A DNA stretch of 64,000 nucleotides from Protopterus annectens (Eukaryota; Chordata; Ceratodontiformes; Protopteridae): contig NC_056727.1 in NCBI RefSeq assembly GCF_019279795.1, positions 1,209,329,077 through 1,209,393,076 of the forward strand, in the 5' to 3' direction. A program made the position numbers and the translations under genes. The notes below the pieces were generated by a model. The model saw only the letters and a list, made by a program, of their open reading frames with translations, was not told where the DNA came from and ran no database searches. Shown piece by piece: positions 10,157-21,900 of the stretch. How positions within the stretch are numbered: the stretch's first letter is position 1; the number at the start of each line of letters is the position of its first letter.

Positions 10157-11877
10157 TCATTGGGCCTGTTTACGAAAGGACTGGCCCCTACCCTCACCAG
10201 CAGATTGAGCAGGCGAACTCCATGTTCTAGGCCTAAAGGTACTCTGAGCTCTGCCCCTACCACGCCTAGATCTACCCCTAGACTGGGAATCAGAAGAAGG
10301 GTACGTCCACCCCTTAGCAGGCCAATTTCTACTAAACTTAGGAGGTTGAACCTGCAAAAAATCTTTAACAGTCTGCATAGACTTAGCCTTGTCCTCCATT
10401 TTCTTCAAAACAGACTACACAGGAGCACCAAACAAAACTTAGGACTGTAAAGAGGCATCCAGAATTCTAGACTTAACATGCTCAGATAAATTCTGATCCT
10501 TAAGCCAGGCATGCCTACGAAGAACTGAACCAGTGGCAGCCACTCTAGAAGAAGCCTGCAAAGCATCAAAGCCACACTGCAAAGAATGTTTCCCCACCTG
10601 TTCAGAAACATGCACCAAATCTTGCAATTCTTTACACTCTATGCCCTCTGCCAAAGCATCCACTTTAGATTTTAGCTGAGAAAGGAGGAAATTCTGATAT
10701 TTCAACATATGAAACTGGCAATTTAAAGCCCTCATTGCTAAAGTAGAAGAGGTGTACACCTTCTTACCCCATCTGTCCAAAGCTCTAGCTTCCTTATCTA
10801 GAGGAACCGGATTCTTTACAACAGAAGCCCTAACACCCTTAGGCCCCTGACTAATAGTTTCTGGGTCCGCCCTAGGACTCTTATATAGATATTTATGAGC
10901 CTCAGGTACCCTATAATACCTGTCCGGTTTAACTGGTGCAGGAGGCATAGAATCTGGATTAAATGAGGCCTCGAAAAACATCCTGAACAACATCCAAAAC
11001 AGGAGGAATAGCCAAGGGTCTATGCTGTGGTAAAACAAGAACTCTCTAAGCCTCTTTCTGGAATCTGAGTAATCCTGTCCTTCCCACTTAAAATGTTCCC
11101 TCAGAGTGTAAGGTTTCTGAAAATGAAAAATCCTCTGGAGGGGAAGCAGAAGGAGTAGAATCCTCTGCATCGGAATCCGAATAAGGAGGAAAATCTTGAA
11201 TATCTTCAGCAGAAGACTCAGAATCATCTGAGGCCTGCTCCAAACTTTCCAACTCTGGCTCTACCCTGGGCCTCTTATCAGGAGGGGGCATGGAACCTCT
11301 AATTAAAGTAATCAAATCTTCCGCCATTTTAAGCATATGCTTCTTAGGTACAGACCCTGAAGAACCAGAACTAACTCCAGAAGAAGGCAAAACAGACCTG
11401 CCCTTAGAAGGAGCCCTAGAAACAGTAGCAGAAGGCCTAACCCCTTAGGCAAAGAAGGGAGAATAGTAACCTGAGAGGCCCCTTCAGCCTGACCTGACTC
11501 CTGTGAGGCCACATCCTGTAAAATCAAGGTTTCCCCTGAGACTCAACAGAAACTTCAGCCGGATCCACCTGTTCCACTGCAGTCTCTAAAGGACCGGCGT
11601 CCGAAATGGACGAATCATCCTGCCTAGGCTTTACAGATTTGTCTTTACGCTTCTTGGAAGCGGCCGGAGGATCCGACGGCATATTATAATTACACCTTGC
11701 CAAAGACTAACCTAGCACAATCTAGCCTTCTCTTAATAGTGCGCTTATTAAACCTAGCACAAAACCGACACCCAACTACGTCGTGCTCGGTCCCAAGCAA
11801 GGGATACAAAGCGAGTGGTAATCCCTATGCGGTATCTGCTTCCCACAAGAAATACAATTATTCACTTTTTCTGACAT
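10157..11877 (-). pseudogene. DIRS B gag-like protein
   Basis: The ATG at 11877 matches the start used in the other family I copies. Pieces: an acidic Ser-rich part with KMAEDLITLIRG (11088-11390), a long helical part with YYRVPEAHKYLYKSP, LDRWGKKVYTSSTLAMRALNCQF and LRRHAWLKDQN (10439-11227), and KMEDKAKSMQTVKDFLQVQP with an Arg-rich tail (10157-10408). At least three frame breaks. The order and motifs match copies C, E and F. Confidence 0.7.
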
Positions 11878-12019
11878 CCGGTAAATAACTGAGGCAAGAA
11901 AAACAAAATATGCTCCCCAACGGGGTACTTAGCCCAACTTGGTATGTCTGAAACTCCGAAAACGAAAAAGTTCAGAAAGCCGAACGGCACTTGCAACGCT
12001 GCTTCTGCATCGGACCATG

Positions 12020-12192
12020 CGGCAAAAAAGACTGAGGATATGACGTCGGTCATGCGCTTTTATACCCTGACGCTCTGATGTCAGGGCTGTGCGCCCATGA
12101 CCGACGTCAGCCTAATACTTTGGTATTCGGGCCGACCGAGGACAGCGGACTACCCATAAGTAAGGACTGCAGCCATGTGAGATGAAGAACAT
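12020..12192 (-). repeat. DIRS B left terminal repeat with TATA box
   Basis: Inverted partner of 6743-6945. On the minus strand GGGTATAAAAGCGC (TATA at 12058-12063) lies about 180 bp upstream of the gag start, so it probably drives sense transcription. In place of a perfect CRE there is TGACGTCGGTCA. Confidence 0.75.
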
Positions 12193-12276
12193 CTATATTT
12201 ATGTTTTTTCCACATTTCTTGCCTTCTCATCTGGTCTTTCACCTTATATTCCTTCTTTCGCACATTCAGTTGCTGC

Positions 12277-13584
12277 CTAGTTTTTATCCACTTCTGGTTT
12301 GATTTCCATTCCTGCTTGACGCCAATATGCTTCTGCTAAATTAAGCAGAAATGTCATCTTAGATTTATTTTCCTCATGTTTCAAAACTTTCACTACATTT
12401 GGATCTTGTGAGGTCACTAGATATGTGTGGAGTCCCATGATTGCAGATCTATACATGTAATCAATTTCAAGGAGGCCCATCCCTCCTTCGGAACAGGGGA
12501 ATACATAATCTTGGTATACATGGATTTTTATAAATAATTTGGCAAGCATTAAGCATCCTTCTTATTTTAATATCCAGTCTATCCAACACTTTTTGGGGCC
12601 AGTCAATCACTCCAAAACTATAAGTTAGGACAGGAAGAGCAAACTGTTTTATAGCTTGGATCTTGTTCCTAGATGTCAATGCTGTTTTTAGGATTAATTT
12701 AAGTCTTCTAAAGTACTCCCTACTGAGTTTTATTAGCATTTGTTCATGTTTTATTGCTGATCCTTCATCAATTCCCCAAGCATTTATACACTCCCTCTTG
12801 CTCAAGTTTTTTTATATCACATTCTTGTCCCAAACTGATGTTTTCCTGGTGCTGCAGTTCTCCTTTTTTAAAGGTTGCTTTTGCACATTTATCAAGACCA
12901 AATTACATTCCAATATCATCTGAAAAAGTTTTGATAAGCTGCAGCTGTGCTTTCAGTTCCTCATCTGATGAGCTATACAGTTTTAAATCATCAACAAAGA
13001 TGATGAAGTCATTGGACTTTGTTGTTTTCTAGGAGCCAAATTGTAGCCATGGCCTAAGCTGTTAAGTAAACAGCTTAATGGCAAGGCAGAATAGCAACGG
13101 TGACGAGTTACCCTGGAATATCCCCCTTTGAATTTTTAACCCTGGGATAATAATCTGTCCTTTATCATGGCTTAATTGCAAAGTGGTCTGCCACTGTTTC
13201 ATGGTTACTGTAATGTAGTCAATCAGTGTAGGGTGAATCTTATACATTTTTAAGCACTCTTTTAACCATGAATGTGGGATACTATCAAATGCTTTTTTGT
13301 AGTCAACCCATACCATACTTAAGATTCTTCCCCTTCTTACAGTTTTCCACTATAACTTTAATAACAAATGATCCTTTGGTTCCATATGATTTTCTTTTAT
13401 TGCCTTTTTGTTCTACTGCCATAATTGAGTTTTCTTTTAAATGACTGTAAACTCTGTCGGTGTCAATTCCCGTGTATAGCTTATACGTCGTTGGAAGACA
13501 AGTTATTGGTCTATAAATTTTAGGGTAGCTTGCAGGTTCACTCTTAAGAGCATTGTTTTTCCTGTTAACCAGCACTGTGTGCAT
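12277..13584 (-). pseudogene. LINE reverse transcriptase, central and thumb
   Basis: The minus strand shows YRPITCLPTTYKLYT (RT start), MVWVDYKKAFDSIPHSW (motif A), an IQRGIFQGNSSPLLF segment that is the expected GxxQGxxxSPLLF motif slightly altered, and FIIFVDDLKLYSSSDE (motif C with both Asp, about 12970-13015). The thumb region follows: KQFALPVLTYSFGVIDW and YMYRSAIMGLHTY (12277-12805). This order is typical of R4/Dong/HERO LINEs. At least three frame breaks make it non-functional. Confidence 0.8.
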
Positions 13585-13652
13585 TCACGGTGCACATATA
13601 AATAGTTCTTACTCATGGCTAAATCCTCGTGCAAAGAAGTTAATACTTTAAG

Positions 13653-14375
13653 CTAAAAGTTAGGTACTTCATCTGGGCCTGGGGTTTTCCAGTTAGAGGC
13701 TTTTCTCAACTTTGTTTCAATCTCTCTGGTTGTTATTTCATAGAGTTTCATATCCTGTACCTTTAAACTTCTTATTCTTTCTTTTACTTTTACTATCCAT
13801 TTAGCATCTTTGTTATGTTCCACAGGATATTCATAGATACTTCTCCAAACTGTATCTACTTTCTCTTTTTTTGGCACTTTCTCTTTTTTTGGCGGTCTTT
13901 CAATTCCTTTTATCTTATTTCCCAATTCTCTATAAAACTTTTTTGGGTCATCAATAAATTGCTTATTTTGTGCTTTCCCCTTATATTTATCTTTGTATCT
14001 TCTAAGTCTTTCTGCCTGTTTTGAAATTTTTAGCTTGACATCACCAACAGTGCATAATAGATCTTGGTCTGTTCTAATACTGCGCATTGCTTTTATCACA
14101 TCTATCTTTCTTAGTACTTTTGTTGATCTATTCCCTCTTCTATAATCTTCTAACAATGACACTTCTTGTCTTAGCTGCTTTATAGTTTTCTCTATTCGAT
14201 ATTTCCAATATGGTATTCGCTTTCGCCCCCTCTTTTCCCTTGCTACCCTGTGTTCCTGTGGTAGAACTTTATCAGTTATTAATTTAGCAGCACAGTAATA
14301 TATTCCGTTTACTTCTGTTATAGCGCATGGATCTCTATGGACAGTCCTAATTACTGTGTTCATTTGTTTTATCAA
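13653..14375 (-). pseudogene. LINE pre-RT region
   Basis: An open 240-codon stretch. It is Lys/Arg-rich and helical, with WKYRIEKTIKQLRQEVSLLEDY, FYRELGNK and the pre-RT signature ASNWKTPGPDEVPNF. A short duplication gives KKEKVPKKEKV. It belongs to the LINE polyprotein upstream of the RT domain. The frame ends just before the RT start. Confidence 0.75.
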
Positions 14376-14473
14376 GCTTCTGACTTTTGGGGTTTTATCA
14401 ACCTTCTGCAGTCTATTTCTCTTGTTGATCTTGATATACCTGTCTTAGTCTATTAAATCAAGCAACACTTCTC

Positions 14474-15727
14474 TTAATTCATTTTCTTCCATACTGAGAG
14501 AGCACATCCCTTGTTCTCAGTTTCCTGTGGGCATTCTATAGAACGTTCTATAGCATCTTCCTGTGGCACATTCTGTTCAATTTCACCCTGTATCATCTGT
14601 TCTGTCATATGGGAACTCACTGGCCTATCACTCCTCAACATTGACTGTGTCAGAGTTTCCATAGTTTCCTGTTCCTTTCCTTGCTGTCTAGCTTCAAATG
14701 AACATTTTTAAGGGTTTCCTGTGGAAGGCTCCAAAATATCTTGATATGGCACATGGCCAGTTGCTTCCTGTTCCACTGGTTTCCCCTTCACTTGGGTATC
14801 CATTGCTTTATCCTGTTGTAGTGCTTTCTGTATTTGATTTACCACACTGAATTCTTCTCTTTGCAGCTGCTCCATAACCTCAATTTCTATTTCTCTGACT
14901 TCTCCGTTACTAATCTCGTTTCTACTTTTCCTCTTAGTCTTATTTTTATATTGTAAAATCTTCCATATCCAGATTCCTTTCCCTATATTTCTCTTCAAAT
15001 ATCTTTGATGGTGCTCTTTTTGTATTGGTTAGTTTTGCTCTTTCTCCTTTGCATAAATATTACACCATATTAAATCTCTTTTCCTTTCCCCTGTCCATAT
15101 TTCTTCACATGTCTCCTGATCTTCTTGCTTTTCCTTATTCTGGGGACTCACTCCATCATGGTGTGATATAGTCTGTTTTAAACCTTCTACACTAAATCCT
15201 TCACTTCTCAGGCACTCCATAACTTCAACTTCTATTTCTTTAACTTCTGCTTTACTAATTGTCTTTTCTACATTACATCTTTGTGCTATTAATCTATTTA
15301 TTGTGAAATTTTCCATATCTGGATGCCTTTGCTTGCATTCCTCTTCGAATATCTTTGAGACTGCCTTCTCTATAGTTAACTTGGCTTTCTCCTTTGCATA
15401 AATATTGCACCATATCAAATCTCTCTTTCTTTCCCATGTCCATATTTCTTTTTTACATTTTTCAAATATCTCTAGGTTTTGTTTATATTTTCTCACTTCC
15501 TCGGATGCTTCTTTTTCCAAAGAGATCAAAGTTTCTTGATCTATATATTGTTTTTCAAAAGTCTGTTGTATTAATGAACATAATTTTTTATTTGAAGCTT
15601 GTGACAGTTTTTCCTCCGGAAGTATTCTTCTTTCCTCTATTTCTCTCTTAATCGTTTTGTACATCTTGTATCTGGAAATTCTAGGCTTTTTACATAATAG
15701 TAACGATACACAATTTCTTAACCTCAA
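14474..15727 (-). pseudogene. LINE N-terminal region with internal duplication
   Basis: Three decayed pieces (15029-15727, 14708-14998, 14474-14662) of a Lys/Glu-rich N-terminal region. The segment WERKRDLIWCNIYAKEK... through EIEVEVMECLRSEGFSV is repeated downstream as GERKRDLIWCNIYAKEK... through EIEIEVMEQLQREEFSV. I recognise no zinc finger or Myb domain. The function is unknown; nucleic acid binding is possible given position and charge. Confidence 0.55.
14860..15450 (-). repeat. Tandem duplication of about 335 bp in the LINE N-terminus
   Basis: Two copies, roughly 15190-15450 and 14860-15115, each encode RKRDLIWCNIYAKEK and an EIEVMEx...FSV helix. The copies have diverged, so the duplication is older than the latest decay. 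Confidence 0.6.
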
Positions 15728-16148
15728 TAGTCCACTATCATCGTTATGGCTCTTCTTTGGCCAATCAATTTTTGTCGTTTTTGTGAACTGCTACTTCCTT
15801 CTACAACAGGGGGGCCATCCTCCCCCTGAGCCTGGTCTGGCCCCATTGTAGGAATGTTTCCGTATTTTGAGGATTCTACATAGTCATTTTATCCAGTCCT
15901 GGCACCAGTGCGCCTACCAGGACTGGGCACTTTTTTATCCTGAGTCTTGTGCACCCAGCTAACTTATTTTTGATTTACTTCTGTCCATGATATATGCTAT
16001 ATAAATGCAGTCTATATCAGTGTCGCCTTGGTGAGATTTTGTGAAAAACAGGGTCCACCTCACAAAGGTACTCACCAAAACTTGAGGATTAACTCAATTT
16101 TAGCACTACTACTCTCCTTTGCTTGCTGAATTTTCATCTCTCCCCTGG

Positions 16149-16180
16149 GTCTCTTGGTTGTCCTCCAAGTTTATTTTTTA
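16149..16180. repeat. Right arm of the inverted repeat flanking the nested block
   Basis: GTCTCTTGGTTGTCCTCCAA and adjoining bases are the reverse complement of 4664-4694. DIRS Y coding remnants begin shortly to the right. Confidence 0.7.
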
Positions 16181-16229
16181 TTTTTAGTTTCTTTGTTTGT
16201 TTTGAATTTATCTTGAAGAGGATGTTGTT

Positions 16230-16860
16230 CTGTCAGGAAAGGAAATGGCCTACCATGACCAGTATCACTCCATCTTCCATGTCTGTGCCGGTGACCATTC
16301 CAGCTTGCTCCAGGACAGCCTGGCCCAGTTGTTTCCAAACTGCTGTCTGAGTACAGCCCCCAGCCTCTTCCATTTCCCCTCCAGGGTGGAATGTTTCCTG
16401 GAAGAGGCAGAGTATGAGGAAGCACCTCACTGAGGACACCAACCTTGAGGAAAAAGGGTCCCCCAATTCCTGTTGTGAGGATGCTACCTCTGGCAATCTT
16501 TTGGAGTTCCTTCGCCAGTGCAGGGACTGGACTGCCAAAGCCCCTTCTCCAGAATGGTCTGTGTTTTTGGAGGCCTTTGTGTTGGGCCCATCCACGCCCT
16601 GGATGCACTTATTGATATGTTGTTCTGGACAGTATGGAAGGAGCCTCATACAGTAGAACCAATCCCCAAAAAGTCTGACAAGATTCCCACTCCCCACCCA
16701 AAGGATTGGCTCCAGTGGAGTAAAGATTGCCATGGATGCTATCATGGTGACGGCTGCCATCAAAAAGGACATTCTGGAGGACAGCTCCTCAGTCCATCCC
16801 CTGAATAGAGAGAGTCTCAGATGTTGAACCATTTAGAAAAGTCCACTTACACCTCAGCCC
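16230..16860 (+). pseudogene. DIRS Y gag-like C-terminal remnant
   Basis: Broken frames contain LLEFLRQCRDWTAKAPSPEW, SVFLEAFVLGPSTPW, then IAMDAIMVTAAIKKDILEDS and SVHPLNRES. These align with D gag FSDILEILRQRGNW, ESVYLDAFGSRPSTSWV, VSVDAMVVAAATKKELADPS and SVHPPNRES. That similarity gives strand, family and order. Confidence 0.65.
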
Positions 16861-17059
16861 CCTTTGTGCTAAGGATGTTAAATTACTTGGTTTGCTCGAT
16901 CAGGCTTCTGCGGGAAATTGTGTTGAAGAGTCACAAACAGTGAAGACACAGCAGTCTCTGCAAGCTCAGAAGACAAAGAAGAATCAGTTTCTCACCTTTC
17001 AATTTCCAGCATGTCCATGCACCTGCTTTTCAATGCAGTTGATGGTACTTTGATAAAGT

Positions 17060-18200
17060 TTCTTCAGAAAAGAGGCCTGTTGAAAAGCAGCTGTAATCCT
17101 TATTGCTACCTTTTGGCCTTGCCTGGTGTTGTTTCACTTCCTTTGGCATCCCTGAGGTTCCCCCTTGGGTCCTGGATCCCATTCTGCAGTTTATTTCTCA
17201 CCCAGCGGACTTGGATCCACACAACCTTAGAGCTCTCAAGTTAACCGCTTGGCTTCTCCACTTCCCCTGATGGCCAGATATCCCGAGCTTTCAGACCATG
17301 CTGTTCAAATCCTAACATCCTCCCAAAAGTCATCTACTCGTAAGGTGTATGCCAGTAAGTGGAAATGCTTTACCTTACGGACTTTCCCTCAGGTTTTGGA
17401 TTCCTTTTCAGCGGGTTTGTTTAACCCTAGGGTCGAGCTACCCAACAATTAAAGTGCAGTTAGCAGCTACTTCCAGTTTTCATATTGGTAGACATAATAT
17501 GCCACTGACTGCTCTTATGATCTGAAAGGTTTTTTTTTTTAAAGGGACATTCCTACTGTGTCCTCAGTTGGGAGACGCTGTTCCACCTTGGGACTTGCCT
17601 TTCATGCTTCAAGTGCCGGCTGCACTTCCTTCTGAATCTTCTTGCTACTATTGATCTGAAGTTGTCATGGAAGAATTAGTTGTGGTGGCCATTACTTCTG
17701 TCAACCATGTGCCAGAGTTACAGGCTCTCTGTGCTATTCCTCATCTGTTTTTCCATTGAGACAGAGTGTTCCTCAGACCTGAACTTTCTTTTTTTTTGCC
17801 CAAGGTGATATCAGAAAATAATCTGAATCAGTCCATTCACCTGCCAGTCTTTCCCCCAAAATTTTCTAGCAGGGGTGAACATGTTCTGCACTGCCTTGAT
17901 GTTCACAGGCAACTGAGGTTCTATGTGGGCAGAACAAGGTCCTTTAGGAAATATAAGCAGTTTGTCTCGCTCTCTGTCTCGGTTTGGTGCTCCTGTTTCC
18001 AAGGATACTTTGTCCAAATGGCTTTTCTCAGTGCATTTCCTTTGGGTATGGTTTGATGGGAATGTCATTGCATTTCAAGCCCAAAGGTCATTCCACCATA
18101 GCTATGTTCTACAGTCTTTCTCCAGAGCTGCTTTGGATGACATTATTGCAGCTGCAACTTTAGTAGGTCATCACATATTTGTATCACACTAAAAACTGGA
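17060..18200 (+). pseudogene. DIRS Y tyrosine recombinase remnant (with methyltransferase tail)
   Basis: 17080-17250 resembles the end of the D methyltransferase region (VILIATFWPCLVLFHF against MILIAPFWPRQVWFPF). From 17249 the recombinase N-terminus reads PLMARYPELSDHAVQIL and SSTRKVYASKWKCF. 17766-18056 reads LPKVISENNLNQSIHLPVF, LDVHRQLRFYVGRTRSFRK. The HxxR and Tyr boxes are badly decayed. Many stops. Confidence 0.65.
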
Positions 18201-18309
18201 TATCCAATCCAGGCCTACGGCTTTGTTTAGTTCCACTGTATTGCACAATATCCTTCCAGGACACCTCCACAGGGTGTTATGTGGCTGGGGACTCTGTCAA
18301 ACAGGTTCG

Positions 18310-18708
18310 ACCCCGATGGAAGAAGACAACATTGGATACGCAAGTTATGCACTCACCACAGCAACAAAAGTGTGCTGTCTGTTTCAGTGTGGTTCAACCC
18401 CCCCCCCAACACCTATTCTGTTATCTCAGGGATGATTAACCAGACAGTCAGCCTTCTTTCCTTGGGTTCTTGGCCTTTCGGCCTCTCTCTTATGAGGTCT
18501 AGATCGGAGTCTTAGTGAAGAGGCGATAAACTACATCTGCAGCAGTTCTAGTGATGTGGAAAGTTATGGGTACTGGAGGCAGAACTTGCTGAGTTGAAGT
18601 CTTAAATTGTCTGGCACTGGATCAGAAATGGATCCGATAACCCACAGGTTAAACCAGACAGAAACAGACAATACAGATCTACTGTTATGGTGAGTACATA
18701 ACTTTCAC
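18310..18708 (+). repeat. DIRS Y internal complementary region and right terminus
   Basis: GAAGACAACATTGG...AAGTTATGCACTCACC (about 18318-18400) resembles the D internal complementary region in the other orientation. CTGTTATGGTGAGTACATAACT near 18680-18706 resembles the D outer end (GTTATGGTAAGACATAACTT). Diverged, so the limits are approximate. Confidence 0.45.
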
Positions 18709-19690
18709 CTTCTGGTTTTGGGGTGACTAGGAACCAGAAATCCAGTTAAGGGAATGTCCTGAACCCCCACAGCCATTGGTTTGCTACAGTGATGGAATGC
18801 ATATGGTAACCACCACATGGGGGCCAAAGTAAAACAAGAAGTAGTGCCTCAAACTGGAAATGACTGGCTGTTACTGGGAGACGAGAAACCTATTGGACTC
18901 CTTTGCAATCTTTATGTGAAGACAGGCATCCTGATGAACCAAAGAACAAAGCCCTTTTGTTGGTTACTGAAAGACTTACTGCATCTTAAGCCAGAATTTT
19001 TCTTCTAGCACAAGGTCACGGAGGGAGCTAAGACTGAAAAACATGGTCAGAGGTCATTGGCTTTTATGGGTGATAAAAATAACACAGTTGTTATCCATTT
19101 CCAGTCTGGTCTGCTAGGACTTCCTGAATGGCCCTTTTTTTTAAAAGTAAGTATAAAACATCTTTTCTGGCTGGCTGGCTGAATTCTTTTGACAGTATGG
19201 GAAATCAATGCAAGGCAATGGTAGAAATTGAGGCCAGGGTGGCTTGCGGAAAACAGTTTCTGGATATAACCCAAATTCATCCATCCTGTGTGTGATGGGC
19301 ATCTGGAAGCACAAGCAACCTCTGACTGCCCTCAGAGTGGGACAGTCAGGCAAGTGATCTGATACTGCCACCACTGAGGAAAGACCAGATAATTGCATAT
19401 TCGTCTTGTTACCTCTACCCTGCTAACAGTGAAGTTCCCAGAGCCACATTGGTTCCTTCCAGAGTGCTACTGTCATGTTCCTGCTGGCCCTGCCAGTACC
19501 ACAGATGACACACAGACTCTGCTGCATCCTATAATATGGATGATGTGGAGTCTCAAACTTGAGGCCAACAATGTGAGGGGTCTTCCAGGTTTTTCTTCCC
19601 TTTGGCTCGAAATAAATCCAAGCCATCAAAGAAAATGTCACCCTTAGTAATCCATATCCTCTCACCTTAAAGCCTTTCCGTGGAAATGAA
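18709..19690 (-). pseudogene. DIRS remnant Z (family II), gag end to RT start
   Basis: Minus-strand readings in several frames match D. TFSLMAWIYF or its shifted reading FFDGLDLF matches PFDGSELF. DHLPDCPTLRAVRGCL matches EKLPDCPPSEAVGGRL. LLKKRAIQEVLADQTGNG matches LEKRVIQAVPADQLGSG. CSLVHQDACLHIKI matches the RT motif A segment CSLDLQDTYYHIKI. The remnant starts beside the Y terminus and fades near 19690. Heavily decayed; no terminal repeats seen. Confidence 0.6.
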
Positions 19691-19699
19691 ACTGATCAA

Positions 19700-21310
19700 G
19701 TAAGTTGCTTTTATTCCGTTTCTCCATAGTTATTTATTCACACTACTCATCTTTATTTTCAAACACTGAAATGTACTACCTATACAAACTAGGATACTAT
19801 AATACTTACAGCAGCTAGGATGTTAAAAGCAGAATACTCAACAGTTACGTTTACAAACAGAAATATTATTCTGTACTTGCAGACTACAATACTAGCATTA
19901 ACTATTCTACCCACACTGTTACACTTGACTGAACTGTCTTTGTACTTTTCAACCCTTTCAACGCAGTATATTTATATTGTGTTTAATTCCTTTTCCAACT
20001 CCTGCATATAGCAATTTATTCCTTGCATGCTGCCTTGTCCAAGAGCTGGTCACACCTGAAAGGAGTCACCTGACCAGTGCACTTGCTCAGTAAACAAAGT
20101 TAAACAAATAATTAGGTAAATGCCTTCATGTTCTCAACAGAATCCTAACGGTGCACCAGGCACAATCATGGGTAACTGAAATCTGCTGGATGAGCCAGCC
20201 ACATAGTGAGGTTAGAAACAGATTAAACAGTTGCTGCCTGCAAACCCAACTTCTCAGGATAGATAAACGGATTTAATCGACTACTGCCAGTTAAGCTGAG
20301 GGGACTGAATTACCAGGCCTACTTTGAGTCACCAGTATGGATCAGGCTTTGCTTTTTAATTCACTGATCAGCCCCATACAAATAAGAGGTCAACAGGAAG
20401 AATAAGATGAAGTACAGTGTCGAACTCCCTGCAATGGCAGACCCCTGTAGAACATCTGCTACTGGGCAGAGCCATAACAAATCACTGGAGTGGAATCCTA
20501 CTTACAGTCAAACCAGTTATCAGAGATAGCCACAGAATTACAACTGGTTAGCAACCTTCACATGGCAAAACTGCTTGAGAAATGTCTTTTACACACTGCT
20601 GAGACCATGTGTTAGTTGATTAAACACGTTTCATGAAAGACCAAAAGTTTAAACTGCATATTACGCAAGAGAATACATGTAAAGGCAGCTTCTGAAACGG
20701 GAAGCTACATGGCATATTCACACTATATGGCAAGGATGCTGAACATACAAGCCTTGATATCTACGTTGTCTGAACAATGGACCAAGCAGCAAGTCAACAT
20801 TGTGTCCTAAAGAAAAAGGAATTTAGACCTTTATGACCAGATGAAAATGGCAGAGTTCTTGTAAACTGTTGCAACACTTTAATCCCATGGGAGTTCAAAA
20901 ACTGTGGGTTCTATTTTCTCCTAACTGGTAGCCTAGTTTATAAGAAAAGGTAACGGCTAGCAAATGAGTTTATATCTCAAGTACATTTCAGGATGTGCCA
21001 CCAAAACTAAACATCCTACACTGTTCAAGTTACCATGCCTGAATACCCCTGCAGTTCTGAAAATTAAAACCACCGGCCAGTCAAATCTTGCAACAGGCTG
21101 CAGAAGGTGGTACAAGCCCAGGCAAGATGGCCATGTACTCTTGGATATCTGCTGAGGGCCATATATGACTTAAACATATGTTCCCAATGCAGCCATAATC
21201 AATGAAAACATGCATGTGTCTGAAATAGCATGCAAGTAGATAAATGTCTAAGGCTGCCACTCGGGAAGGAATAGGTCTACAACGTTAAAACCAGTGTAGC
21301 TTAGAACAGT
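19700..21310. other. Unassigned sequence, no gene seen
   Basis: No open frame longer than about 60 codons and no motif I recognise on either strand. No terminal repeats, microsatellite or tRNA-like boxes. It may be old unique or decayed repeat sequence. Confidence 0.6.
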
Positions 21311-21319
21311 CAAGTTCAT

Positions 21320-21900
21320 AACCAGCCTACAGCAACAGCTGTCTGCAAGCTTAAGAGACAGAATTCAGGACCTGGAAGAAGAAATAATGGCTTCACAGGT
21401 AGAAATATAACAAACTGACAACTAGCTATTAGAACTGAAGCGAAAGATGAAGCAAGACAATTCAACACTGAACAATCTAGAAAACAGACTACACAATAGG
21501 CAGTAGTGAAAGAAACAGAGCTGAGCTGGCCTAGCCTACTTCCCACTGACACCACTGAAAGAAAATTTCAATTTGGATGCAGATAAAGACCCACAGATAA
21601 AACACATACAATGAGCTGGCAGAAGAATGGAAAGAAAGGACAAGGAGATGCATGAGTAGCATGCAAGCACTCTCAAAGTTACGCAGAGAATGCATTCACT
21701 GGGGATGACTATTAAAATCACTGAGAATGTCTCAACAGCTCTAAAAACAAACAAACAAAAAAAGTTCCTTTGGATGAATTAAAGGCAATGGATACAGGGA
21801 CCTGACTTATTTTCTCCACCAGTCCGACTCTGCTACGGAATGGGGGAGAGAATCACAAACACAGAGGAATTTAAGAAATATAAAGCCTGAGTTTCAAAAG
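21320..21900 (+). pseudogene. Possible L1-type ORF1 remnant
   Basis: A broken plus-strand reading gives a coiled-coil-like LLELKRKMKQDNSTLNNLEN followed by RLHNRQ. Further on comes an ADKDPQIKHIQ... stretch and a PPVRLCYGMGERITNTEEF segment that recalls the C-terminal domain of L1 ORF1 proteins. The similarity is weak and spans stops, so this is a tentative call. Confidence 0.3.

Larger units (their letters stand above)
6743..12192 (-). mobile_element. DIRS B, structurally complete (family I, divergent)
   Basis: A 5.45-kb element inside the LINE, bounded by GTACAG (6743) and GAACAT (12192). It has a right terminal repeat, internal complementary region, recombinase, RT/RNase H/methyltransferase, gag and left terminal repeat. 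Flanking LINE codons resume on both sides (KYR can be read at each junction). No clear target duplication, as expected for recombinase-mediated integration. The terminal repeats differ at only a few positions, yet the ORFs carry lesions and the RT motif is YLDN. Confidence 0.9.
12193..16140 (-). mobile_element. R2-superfamily LINE, 5' and central fragment
   Basis: Continuation of the LINE beyond DIRS B: RT domain, N-terminal region and 5' leader. With the 3' fragment the LINE is about 4.8 kb, near full length for this group. Several stops and shifts. The 5' end lies somewhere between 15730 and 16140; I see no ORF in 15730-16140. Confidence 0.75.
16180..18708 (+). mobile_element. Old DIRS element Y (family II), 3' fragment
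   Basis: Resumes gag, then a tail of the methyltransferase-like region, recombinase, internal complementary region and right terminal repeat (ends near ACATAACT at about 18708). RT and RNase H are missing, so there is an internal deletion near 16990-17060. Strongly decayed, and clearly related to D. Confidence 0.65.

Noticed and set aside
16233-16832. A 199-codon minus-strand frame
   Set aside because: Antisense to recognisable DIRS Y gag phrases on the plus strand; no family signature of its own.
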